Positions 7,718-14,122 of a DNA stretch of 26,480 bases are shown here, in pieces. The translations under genes were made by a program, and so were the position numbers. The notes beneath the pieces were generated by a model that saw only the letters and a list, made by a program, of their open reading frames with translations, was not told where the DNA came from and ran no database searches. Position 1 is the first letter of the stretch. Every line of letters begins with the position of its first letter. This stretch comes from a bacterium (GTDB lineage: Bacteria; SZUA-79; Acidulodesulfobacterales; Acidulodesulfobacteraceae): the NCBI GenBank assembly GCA_021813595.1, contig JAKAKF010000258.1:1-26480 (forward strand), in the 5' to 3' direction.

Positions 7718-9067
7718 ATGAAAAACGTTCCGTTAAAGTCCGAAGATTCCAAAGAAGAAAATCTGCACGGCGCAAAAATTAGGCGCAAAGGACGGGGAAA
7801 AGGAAGATTCCCCGTGTTTAACAAGCGTTCGCTATACAGAGGGCTTCACTTTCTTAAGGTGTTAGGACCCGGCTTTGTAGTTATGGTTGCCGATATGGAT
7901 GCAGGTTCCGTCACGACGGCGGGCGTTTCGGGAGCTCAGTGGGGATATAAGCTCATACCTCTTCAGATACTCTTGATACCTATTTTATATTTAATACAGT
8001 CCATGACTTCGAGACTCGGGTGCGTTACCAGAAAGGGACACGGAGAACTGATAAAAGAATATTTCGGCAGTAAATGGGCGGCGTTTGCTACGGTTACTCT
8101 GTTTCTCGTCGTGTTTGCGGCTCTTATCACGGAATTTTCCGGAATTGCGGCAAGCGGAGAGATATTCGGCATACCTAAGGTTTTTAGCGTGGGCATCAGT
8201 TTTTTAATACTTCTGTTTGTCGTTTTTACGGGAAGTTACCGCAGGGCGGAAAATATTGCGCTTATTTTTTCCCTCATCGGATTTGTATTCATACCTGCGG
8301 CTATAGTTGCGCATCCCGATATTCATGAGTTTGTTTTTAAAGGCTTGTTCGGTTCTCAGCCTCTAGGCAATAAAGATTATATCTGGCTTATTGCGGCAAA
8401 CGCCGGAGCGGTTATAATGCCGTGGATGATTTATTACCAGCAGAGCGCAACGGTCGATAAAAATTTATGCAAAAAAGACATTAAGATGGCGGAAGCGGAT
8501 ACTCTTATAGGGAGTATCGCAACGCAGGTTCTTATGATTGCGGTTATAGTTATGACCGCCGCTACTCTGTATAAAGCCCATATAGTTCCGTCAACCGCAA
8601 AAGCTATCGGTCAGTCTTTAATACCTTTAGCCGGAAAATATGCAGGAGCTTTGTTTGCCGTGGGTCTTTACAGTTCCAGCCTTTTAGCGGCTTTCGTCGT
8701 TTCTATGGCGTTTACGTGGGCGGCGGGAGAAACTTGGGGATACAAACATAGTTTAAATCATCGTTTTAGCGAGGCAAAACCTTTTTATTTCATATATATA
8801 GTATTAATTTTCGTATCGGCTATGTTGGTTCTTATACCGGGCATACCGCTTGTAACGATTATGGTTGGCGTCGAAGCGTTTAACGGATTTGTTCTTCCAA
8901 TAGTTCTCGGATTTTTGATAGCGCTTGCCGGAAGCAAAAGAATACTGGGAGAATATGCCTATTCTAAAAAATCTATAGCGGCTGTGGGCATACTCGGGTT
9001 GGTAATGGTGATTTTGGGAATAATGACGGCGCTTCCGCAGAGCTGGTTGAATTATATTCATCTATAA
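7718..9067 (+). CDS. NRAMP-family divalent metal transporter, divergent TM1/TM6 motifs (copy 1)
   Basis: A 449-residue membrane transporter with about eleven spans and a basic cytoplasmic N-terminus (RRKGRGKGR, residues 22-30). The fold is recognisable from GPGFVVMVADMDAGS in TM1 and the VIMPWMIYYQQS segment in TM6. Metal-binding positions differ from canonical MntH/NRAMP: the TM1 DPGN motif reads DMDAG (about 59-63), and the TM6 MPH motif reads MPW (about 234-236). It keeps the methionine but loses the histidine. Divergent NRAMP clades with altered TM1/TM6 motifs can have a different substrate, so Mn2+ or Fe2+ is a default assumption only. The overlapping Fur-like operator suggests metal-repressed expression. 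A second paralogue lies at 9982. Confidence 0.8.
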   Translation: MKNVPLKSEDSKEENLHGAKIRRKGRGKGRFPVFNKRSLYRGLHFLKVLGPGFVVMVADMDAGSVTTAGVSGAQWGYKLIPLQILLIPILYLIQSMTSRLGCVTRKGHGELIKEYFGSKWAAFATVTLFLVVFAALITEFSGIAASGEIFGIPKVFSVGISFLILLFVVFTGSYRRAENIALIFSLIGFVFIPAAIVAHPDIHEFVFKGLFGSQPLGNKDYIWLIAANAGAVIMPWMIYYQQSATVDKNLCKKDIKMAEADTLIGSIATQVLMIAVIVMTAATLYKAHIVPSTAKAIGQSLIPLAGKYAGALFAVGLYSSSLLAAFVVSMAFTWAAGETWGYKHSLNHRFSEAKPFYFIYIVLIFVSAMLVLIPGIPLVTIMVGVEAFNGFVLPIVLGFLIALAGSKRILGEYAYSKKSIAAVGILGLVMVILGIMTALPQSWLNYIHL

Positions 9068-9263
9068 CCCTCCTTTTTTTGTCGCTTGTCTAAATATATC
9101 CCGCGTCGCCGGTTAACGCGCCCAAGGAATGCCGCGCTTACGCAGTTGCACCATAATTATCTAAAGGTTTTAACGGGTTACAATATCATGATTAAACTAT
9201 AATTTGCCGATAGAAACTTAATAAAAACTAAAAAACTCCTTTATTTATCTGTTTTTCAGTCAT

Positions 9264-9331
9264 AGAAACATATATTTTTCCGCGAGGCTTAAAAAAGCAC
9301 GCCTTTTTTAGCGGAAAAATATGCCGTTTCT
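9264..9331. repeat. Long nested hairpin inside the IS remnant
   Basis: The outer stem has a 12-bp perfect part (ATATTTTTCCGC at 9272-9283 with 9311-9322), extended by AGAAAC/GTTTCT. The inner stem pairs TAAAAAAG (9290-9297) with CTTTTTTA (9303-9310). It lies in the left part of the IS remnant, upstream of the transposase start. Such structures in IS leaders often block read-through expression from outside. Confidence 0.6.
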
Positions 9332-9395
9332 GTAATTATTGCTAATTATATTCACCCTCAAGGTGAAAACAAAATAAATAAGGAGGTTAATAAAT

Positions 9396-9596
9396 ATGTT
9401 ACAACAAATGCGATTAAATTTCAAGTTGGGAATCACGAAAGAAAAAATAACCCCGAGGTCCGGCATTGCAATTTACGCTCAAGTCCTTAAAAGTCTCGGT
9501 ATAGATTCCATGGTAGATAAATATATGCCTCTTCCTGCTTCCAACAGAGGGATAACTGTTTTATATTTGCATAGATTTCGGTATTTTAAACATTAA
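9396..9596 (+). pseudogene. Transposase N-terminal fragment
   Basis: A 66-codon frame preceded by an AGGAGG ribosome-binding site. The sequence (about residues 12-51: LGITKEKITPRSGIAIYAQV and LGIDSMVDKYMPLPASNRG) looks like the start of an IS1380-type or related DDE transposase, where it would continue for about 400 residues. The frame instead runs into a short unrelated tail (RFRYFKH) and stops. No DDE residues remain, so it cannot catalyse transposition. It lies between the two terminal repeats of the IS remnant. Confidence 0.65.
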
Positions 9597-9718
9597 TTTT
9601 TAGTATATTTAGAAACGACGGGAAGACTATGTCTTATTTACTTAAAAAAATCCCTTAAACAGGGGCAGGGATAGGAGCAAATAATTTCTATCGGCAATTT
9701 TGGGGTGAAACATTTTTC

Positions 9719-9747
9719 TTGACTTATTTTTTTTAAAATAGCATACT
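9719..9747 (+). promoter_or_regulatory. Sigma-70-type promoter candidate upstream of the second NRAMP gene
   Basis: TTGACT, a 17-bp spacer and CATACT (four of six in the -10), 41 bp upstream of the small frame at 9789 and 234 bp upstream of the NRAMP gene at 9982. It starts about 20 bp beyond the right end of the IS remnant. No Fur-like palindrome overlaps it, unlike the promoter of the first NRAMP gene. Confidence 0.35.
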
Positions 9748-9788
9748 TTTATTAATATATTTAATTTAAATTTAACAGGAGATTATTT

Positions 9789-9917
9789 ATGCGAAGCGAA
9801 CCGGACAGTAGCAGCTATTATTTAACAAAAACCGAAAACAGCTTTAACTCATTATTAAAGAGTTTAATATTAAATAACGCAAACAAATTCTCCGCCGATA
9901 ATTCCCTCTTTATATAG
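9789..9917 (+). CDS. Possible 42-residue small protein or leader peptide
   Basis: ATG with an AGGAG ribosome-binding site 8 nt upstream, 42 codons to a TAG. The predicted peptide is polar (starts MRSEPDSSSYYLTKTENSFN) with no membrane segment and no recognisable family. It lies between a promoter candidate (9719-9747) and the second NRAMP gene, with a hairpin between it and that gene. The good ribosome-binding site is the only positive evidence, and it may be a leader peptide or chance. The remainder of 9597-9981 holds the right end of the IS remnant and this leader. Confidence 0.3.
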   Translation: MRSEPDSSSYYLTKTENSFNSLLKSLILNNANKFSADNSLFI

Positions 9918-9940
9918 CCTTTTTAATATTCTTCTCTTTC

Positions 9941-9966
9941 TGATAAATAGTTAAAGCTATTTATTA
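9941..9966 (+). promoter_or_regulatory. Hairpin just upstream of the second NRAMP ribosome-binding site
   Basis: ATAAATAG (9943-9950) and CTATTTAT (9957-9964) form a perfect 8-bp stem with a 6-nt loop, extendable by two pairs. It ends 2-4 nt before the AAGGAG ribosome-binding site (9969-9974) of the gene at 9982. Its AU-only base makes it weak, but its position could modulate translation. Confidence 0.35.
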
Positions 9967-9981
9967 AGAAGGAGACAGAAA

Positions 9982-11328
9982 ATGCAAGATTATAAAAATA
10001 AGCTTGAAAATCTTCCCGTAGATATAAAACTAAGAGCCGTAGATAGGCTTAAAATCCATCTTATGAGGCAGAAATACGGGTATTTTTCGCGCCTGTGCCT
10101 TTTAATGGCGCTGATAGGTCCGGGAATACTCGTTATGATTGCCGATAACGATGCCGGCGGCGTTATGACGTATGCGCAGACAGGCTCGATATTTGGTATC
10201 GGTTTTTTTATACCTTTTATGATAATAATGCTCCCGGTCGCATATATCGTTCAGGAGATGACGGTGAGGCTCGGCGCCGTCACGCACAGAGGGCATGCCG
10301 AAATGATATGGAAAAGATACGGAAAATTCTGGGGCGCATTTTCTTTGATAGACCTTGTCGTTGCAAACGTCTTGACCTTAATAACCGAGTTTATCGGAAT
10401 AACCCTTGGAATGCAGGTTTTCGGAATATCCCCCGTAGTTTCATCCGTAACCGCAATTGCCGTTATAGCTTCGATACAGCTTTTTCTTCGTTATTTTGCA
10501 TGGGAGTGGATAAGTTTGAGTATTGCGGCGTTTAATCTAATATTCGTTCCTTTAGTATTTTTTATTCCTCATCTTCACTGGGGAGCGGTTGCGAGAAGTT
10601 TTGTATCGTGGCATATACCGGGAGGCATAAGCACTCTTTTCATATACGTCGTTCTGGCAAATCTCGGTACGACTATAGCCCCGTGGATGCTCTTTTTTCA
10701 GCAGTCTTCGGTCGTAGATAAGGGGCTTACCGTAAAGGATATAAGAGATGGACAGATAGATACTTTTGTAGGCTCTTTTTTTATGGTAGCCGTCGCCATA
10801 GCGATTATCCTGATTGCGGCGGGAACGGTTTACGGCTTTACCCATGCTTCTAATTTAGACATACAGACTATACTTTCCGCCGTATCGGCAAAAATGGGAC
10901 CGCTGGCAATGAGGCTTTTTGCGCTAGGACTTGTCGAAGCGGGTCTTATTGCGGCCATTGCAATTTCGGCAAGCACCTCCTGGGCTATGGGTGAAGCGTT
11001 CGGATGGCCGAAGAGCATTAATATGCCGCCTTTGCAGGGCTGGAAGTTTTACCTGCCGGGAATTATAAGCCTGTTGATCGCCGGAGGGATAGTTTTGATT
11101 CCGAACGCTCCTTTAGGCTTTTTAAATTTAACCGTTCAGGTCGTCGCCACTATTTTTATGCCTGCGGCAATGATGTTTTTACTGATGCTTTTAAACGATA
11201 AAGAGATAATGGGAAGCCATGTAAATAAACCGTGGCAGAATATAGCGGCGTTTACGATAGTAGGACTATTGATAATTATGAACGGAATATACGGATTAAC
11301 GGTGGTTTTTCCGCATATATTCGGATAA
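9982..11328 (+). CDS. NRAMP-family divalent metal transporter, divergent TM1/TM6 motifs (copy 2)
   Basis: A 448-residue paralogue of the transporter at 7718 with the same layout: GPGILVMIADNDAGGVMTY in TM1 and TTIAPWMLFFQQSSVVDKG in TM6. The DPGN position reads DNDAG (about 55-59). The TM6 motif reads APW, so here both the methionine and the histidine of canonical NRAMP are missing, making it more divergent than copy 1. This suggests a different ion preference or coupling mode. A clear AAGGAG ribosome-binding site lies 7 nt before the ATG. A 69-residue single-span protein follows after 30 nt and is probably co-transcribed. Confidence 0.8.
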   Translation: MQDYKNKLENLPVDIKLRAVDRLKIHLMRQKYGYFSRLCLLMALIGPGILVMIADNDAGGVMTYAQTGSIFGIGFFIPFMIIMLPVAYIVQEMTVRLGAVTHRGHAEMIWKRYGKFWGAFSLIDLVVANVLTLITEFIGITLGMQVFGISPVVSSVTAIAVIASIQLFLRYFAWEWISLSIAAFNLIFVPLVFFIPHLHWGAVARSFVSWHIPGGISTLFIYVVLANLGTTIAPWMLFFQQSSVVDKGLTVKDIRDGQIDTFVGSFFMVAVAIAIILIAAGTVYGFTHASNLDIQTILSAVSAKMGPLAMRLFALGLVEAGLIAAIAISASTSWAMGEAFGWPKSINMPPLQGWKFYLPGIISLLIAGGIVLIPNAPLGFLNLTVQVVATIFMPAAMMFLLMLLNDKEIMGSHVNKPWQNIAAFTIVGLLIIMNGIYGLTVVFPHIFG

Positions 11329-11358
11329 TATAATTCTTAAATTATACGAGGCAAAAAA

Positions 11359-11568
11359 ATGAAAATAGAAGATAAAATTTCAAAAAAGGTAAATCTTGAC
11401 GAGGACTGGGAAGATTTTGTCAAAGAAGAAGGTTTGGTGGATTATAACAAAATTCCTGTAGAAATAGCCGAAGTCAAAGGATGGATTCAGATAGCTTTCT
11501 GGTTTTTAAGGATTTATATACTTGCCATGATTATATTAGTAATTATCGGGTTTTCAAGGATTCATTAA
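11359..11568 (+). CDS. Small single-span membrane protein downstream of NRAMP
   Basis: A 69-residue protein with an acidic, charged N-terminal half (DEDWEDFVKEEG, about 15-26) and one membrane span near residues 43-66 (IQIAFWFLRIYILAMIILVIIG in shortened form). I do not recognise a family. It follows the second NRAMP gene by 30 nt with a GAGG ribosome-binding site 8 nt before its ATG. A small partner or regulator of the transporter is an inference from position only. A MITE-like repeat starts 2 nt after its stop. Confidence 0.6.
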   Translation: MKIEDKISKKVNLDEDWEDFVKEEGLVDYNKIPVEIAEVKGWIQIAFWFLRIYILAMIILVIIGFSRIH

Positions 11569-11569
11569 G

Positions 11570-11732
11570 ACCCAAATCCCGATATAGGATTTTATATATA
11601 TGAATTACCGGAATTACTTAATAATGTCGTCATTGCGAGCGCAGCGAAGCAATCTCGTTTAGATTGCTTCGCTGCGCTCGCAATGACGGAATATCAGAAT
11701 TTATTAAATATTTTCTAAATCGGGATTTGGGT
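11570..11732. repeat. MITE-like palindromic element, copy 1
   Basis: A 163-bp element with inverted ends ACCCAAATCCCG (11570-11581) and CGGGATTTGGGT (11721-11732). Its core is a perfect 28-bp hairpin (11628-11655 with 11661-11688, 5-nt loop), containing the CATTGCGAGCGCAGCGAAGC motif. The same layout recurs at 12898-13085 in the same orientation. It carries no gene. It fills the gap between the small membrane protein and the oxidoreductase fragment. Confidence 0.85.
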
Positions 11733-11752
11733 AAGACAAGAGGATTAAATCA

Positions 11753-12010
11753 ATGGAAATAAAATATTCCGTCTGTCCGCACGACTGCCCCGATACCTGT
11801 GCTTTGAAAGCAGGGGTAGAAAATGGGATGATAGTTAAGGTGGGAGGCGATTCTTCGCATCCCGTAACCCGCGGGATTATTTGCGAAAAAGTCAGGGCAT
11901 ATCCCGAACGTATTTACGAAAACCGAATACTTTACCCTATGCGCAGAACCGGAAAAAAAGGGAGCGGTAAATTATTTTCCGTCCCAGAAAAACGAATTAT
12001 TAATAAATGA
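11753..12010 (+). pseudogene. Molybdopterin oxidoreductase, N-terminal fragment
   Basis: An 85-codon frame whose first roughly 72 residues match the start of Mo/W-bisMGD oxidoreductases. The 4Fe-4S ligands C8, C12, C16 and C44 are in place (CPHDCPDTC, GIICEK), followed by YPERIYENRILYPMRRTGKKGSGK. Family members run to about 600-800 residues. After GSGK the sequence turns into an unrelated tail (LFSVPEKRIINK) and stops. The catalytic and cofactor-binding domains are gone, so the fragment is non-functional as an oxidoreductase. It sits between two MITE-like repeats, suggesting a deletion in a rearranged segment. Confidence 0.8.
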
Positions 12011-12023
12011 AGGTATTTTAAAG

Positions 12024-12875
12024 ATGAAAAAAATTAGCATTCTTGTTATATGCGTTTCCATATTTTATTATTTTTGTTTCTCTTCTTCCGTTTTTGCCGC
12101 AGGCGGAAATTCCGCCGCCGTTTCCGACCCATGTGCGGGGAACGGGGCGCTCTTGTCCATACTCGACAGGCCGACGGTATCGGATTCGTCCTGTGCGGTA
12201 AAACCCGGAAAAGTAGCCATAGAAGCCGGCATGCAAGATTCCTTCTTTAATAACCAAGGATTTAAATCCGAACAGGTTGAATATCCATATGCCGAAATAA
12301 GAGCAGGGCTTCCCGGCAATAACGAGATTAAATTTTTTCCGCCGAATTATGAGATATTAACCTATCCCGGCTCTAGACTTCCGTCTTCAAGCGGATACGA
12401 CGATTCGGGAATAGGATTCAAGCACGAATTTGGATATACCCGTCATTTCGTCTATTCCGCCGACGTACTGGTTACTTTTCCGTCCGGCACGAACGGGTTT
12501 CAGAACTACGGAACCGATATTACCGTAAACGGGCAGTTCACTTATTCCTTGACGGATGCCCTATCCGTCCAGTTCGCGCCGGGCATGTCTTCTTTTACTA
12601 TGCTTTCGGATAACGGCAGCCCGCGCAGATTCTTCAGTTTTAACCCCGATTTTGTAGCGGCTTACCAGTTTACCCCGTCTTTTCAATTGTATGGAGAGTT
12701 TTTCAGAAATTCCATACAGGAAGCGGGATTATTCGGCAATTACTGGTTCGACGGAGGATTACAATATCTTATTAGTAATAATATCGAGATAGATGCGGAA
12801 TATGGAGTATTCCTCGACCCGCCTTCGGGAAGTTCGGGGCATTACATCGGTTTCGGAACCGGCTTGATGTTTTAA
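12024..12875 (+). CDS. Outer-membrane beta-barrel protein (phenol MetA-like / putative transporter type)
   Basis: A 283-residue protein with a signal peptide (MKKISILVICVSIFYYFCFS..., cleavage likely after SVFA near residue 25). A series of amphipathic beta strands ends in phenylalanine (GTGLMF), as expected for an outer-membrane barrel. The wording of strands (IGFKHEFGYT, VTVNGQFTYSLTD-like, AAYQFTPSFQLYGEFF, GLQYLISNNIEIDAEYG) resembles the MetA-pathway phenol degradation/outer-membrane transporter family; the specific substrate cannot be read from sequence. Its start lies 14 nt after the stop of the oxidoreductase fragment, with a GAAGG ribosome-binding site. The gene is enclosed by two directly oriented MITE-like elements. 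Confidence 0.7.
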   Translation: MKKISILVICVSIFYYFCFSSSVFAAGGNSAAVSDPCAGNGALLSILDRPTVSDSSCAVKPGKVAIEAGMQDSFFNNQGFKSEQVEYPYAEIRAGLPGNNEIKFFPPNYEILTYPGSRLPSSSGYDDSGIGFKHEFGYTRHFVYSADVLVTFPSGTNGFQNYGTDITVNGQFTYSLTDALSVQFAPGMSSFTMLSDNGSPRRFFSFNPDFVAAYQFTPSFQLYGEFFRNSIQEAGLFGNYWFDGGLQYLISNNIEIDAEYGVFLDPPSGSSGHYIGFGTGLMF

Positions 12876-12897
12876 TAAAAGTCGTCTAATAAAAGGT

Positions 12898-13085
12898 AAT
12901 TTCCCAAATCCCGATTTAGAAATTTTTATATATGAATTACCTGAATTACTTAATAATGTCATTGCGAGCGCAGCGAAGCAATCTCGTTTTAGATTGGTTA
13001 GCTATGCTGGACTTAGTCCGCTGCGCTCGCAATGACGGAATATCGGAATTTATTAAATATTTTCTAAATCGGGATTTGGGAAATT
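12898..13085. repeat. MITE-like palindromic element, copy 2
   Basis: Perfect 25-bp terminal inverted repeats at 12898-12922 and 13061-13085 share CCCAAATCCCGATTTAGAAA with copy 1 at 11570. The internal hairpin (starting GTCATTGCGAGCGCAGCG at 12958) is disrupted on its right arm by about 20 extra bases around 12996-13018. It lies in the same orientation as copy 1. It ends 3 bp before the stop codon of the minus-strand DsrE-like gene. Short open frames across it on both strands are products of the repeat and are not genes. Confidence 0.85.
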
Positions 13086-13088
13086 TAT

Positions 13089-13577
13089 TTAAGGTTTTAA
13101 AAAAGCGTATCCCTGTTCTTCTTTTTCGGCTATATAGGCAAGTATTCCCGGATATGCGATTTTTACGAAAGGAAAAAGCATTTCGGGAGTTATCCCCGAT
13201 TCCTTCATCGATTTTCCGCATGCCACTATTTCAATATGTTCCTTATTAAGCGTCTTTATAGTCTCCGCATATTTTTTATCATATTTCATAACGAATGCTT
13301 TTAATCCCGGACCGTAAGCGACGATAATAATGCTGTATTTTATATGATTTTTTGTAAGAATATGTCCTGCTTTCGCCAAGCTTGTCAATGCTATACGCCA
13401 TCTTTTCGGACCTTGCGTTAATTGTTCTATAAGTTTCAACGGCCTATGTTTAAAAAAGGCTAAAGGATATATATATCTGGAATTTGCATATGCGGATTTC
13501 AAGCCGTAATTCGCTATAAGAAATGCAATTAACAGTATAGCCGTAAAAACATAAATTAGTTTTTTTGTCGTATTCAT
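13089..13577 (-). CDS. Exported DsrE/DsrF-like family protein
   Basis: A 162-residue protein starting at the ATG at 13577. A further in-frame ATG at 13595 exists, but it overlaps the GGAGGG ribosome-binding site that serves 13577. An N-terminal hydrophobic segment and ANS-type cleavage region (about residues 7-31) indicate export to the periplasm. The mature part has the DsrE-like pattern: IIVAYGPGLKAF, an EIVACGKSMK segment with one conserved-looking cysteine, and the SGITPEMLFPFVKIAYPGI end. DsrE-fold proteins take part in sulfur transfer, but periplasmic relatives are poorly characterised. It is the last of three minus-strand genes after nifV and fur. Confidence 0.65.
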   Translation of the reverse strand: MNTTKKLIYVFTAILLIAFLIANYGLKSAYANSRYIYPLAFFKHRPLKLIEQLTQGPKRWRIALTSLAKAGHILTKNHIKYSIIIVAYGPGLKAFVMKYDKKYAETIKTLNKEHIEIVACGKSMKESGITPEMLFPFVKIAYPGILAYIAEKEEQGYAFLKP

Positions 13578-13618
13578 AGTTAAATTACCCTCCATTTTAA
13601 TTTATTAACATAAAAATC

Positions 13619-14071
13619 CTATTGCTTATTTGATTTGCAGTCGCCGCAGATTCCGTATATTTCTAATTTGTGTTTTATCGGAATAAAATCGTTAGCCTTT
13701 GCAAGCTTGTCCTGCAGTTTTTCTATTTTCTCGTCGTTGACTTCTATGAGCCGTCCGCATTTTACGCATATAAGATGGTCATGGTGTCTGCCGCCTAATT
13801 TTTGCTCGTATTTAGTTTTCTGCTTTCCTATCTTTATTTCTTCGGCTAAGCCGCTTTCATATAATAAATTTAAATTTCTCTGCACCGTTGCATAGCCGAT
13901 TTCCGGATTCTTTCTCTTCACCGCGTTAAACAGTTCTTCCGCGGTAATATGCCTGTCCGCGGAAAAGAAAGCATCTACTATAGCTTCTCTCTGTTTTGTA
14001 TGGCGCAGGCCTTTTTCTTCGATATATTTGACGAAAGTGTTTTTGAATTTGATTTTATCTTTATTGTCCAT
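13619..14071 (-). CDS. Fur-family metal-responsive transcriptional regulator
   Basis: A 150-residue Fur/PerR-type regulator. The winged-helix domain spans about residues 10-85 (LRHTKQREAIVDAF, ITAEELFNAVKRKNPEIGYATVQRNLNLL). The dimerisation domain holds the HHDHLIC metal motif (about 96-102). The structural zinc site comprises C102, C105, C142 and C145. The recognition helix reads ATVQRNLNLL where Fur usually has ATVYRTLNLL, so the conserved tyrosine is replaced by glutamine and target preference could differ. Fur cannot be told from PerR or Zur by eye. It lies 51 nt after nifV on the same strand. Likely targets include the palindrome at 7622-7676; this is inference. Confidence 0.85.
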   Translation of the reverse strand: MDNKDKIKFKNTFVKYIEEKGLRHTKQREAIVDAFFSADRHITAEELFNAVKRKNPEIGYATVQRNLNLLYESGLAEEIKIGKQKTKYEQKLGGRHHDHLICVKCGRLIEVNDEKIEKLQDKLAKANDFIPIKHKLEIYGICGDCKSNKQ

Positions 14072-14122
14072 AAAGATAAATTATAAAATTTTTATAAAAT
14101 TTGCAAGAAAAATCGGTTAGAA

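Larger units (their letters stand above)
9201..9700. mobile_element. Collapsed insertion sequence (IS1380-like?) with terminal inverted repeats
   Basis: Imperfect 16-bp terminal repeats, AATTTGCCGATAGAAA at 9201-9216 and its complement at 9685-9700 with one mismatch, bound a 500-bp element. Inside are a large hairpin (9264-9331), a small inverted repeat TTCACC/GGTGAA (9351-9367), a strong ribosome-binding site and the first part of a transposase frame. The remainder of the transposase is deleted, leaving a MITE-sized derivative that could only move with a helper. I see no clear target-site duplication. The IS1380 assignment comes from the look of the N-terminal transposase fragment and needs a database comparison. 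Confidence 0.6.

Noticed and set aside
8804..9061. Antisense frames under the NRAMP genes, and similar minus-strand frames under nif genes
   Set aside because: They have the low-complexity composition of shadow frames opposite real genes and no ribosome-binding sites or family matches.
11628..11688. 28-bp hairpin as an intrinsic terminator
   Set aside because: It has no U-run after the stem and belongs to a dispersed palindromic element that recurs at 12898.
12932..13249. Open frames on both strands across the second MITE-like element
   Set aside because: They run through the inverted repeat and the 3' part of the DsrE-like gene. The peptides are repeat translations with no family likeness.
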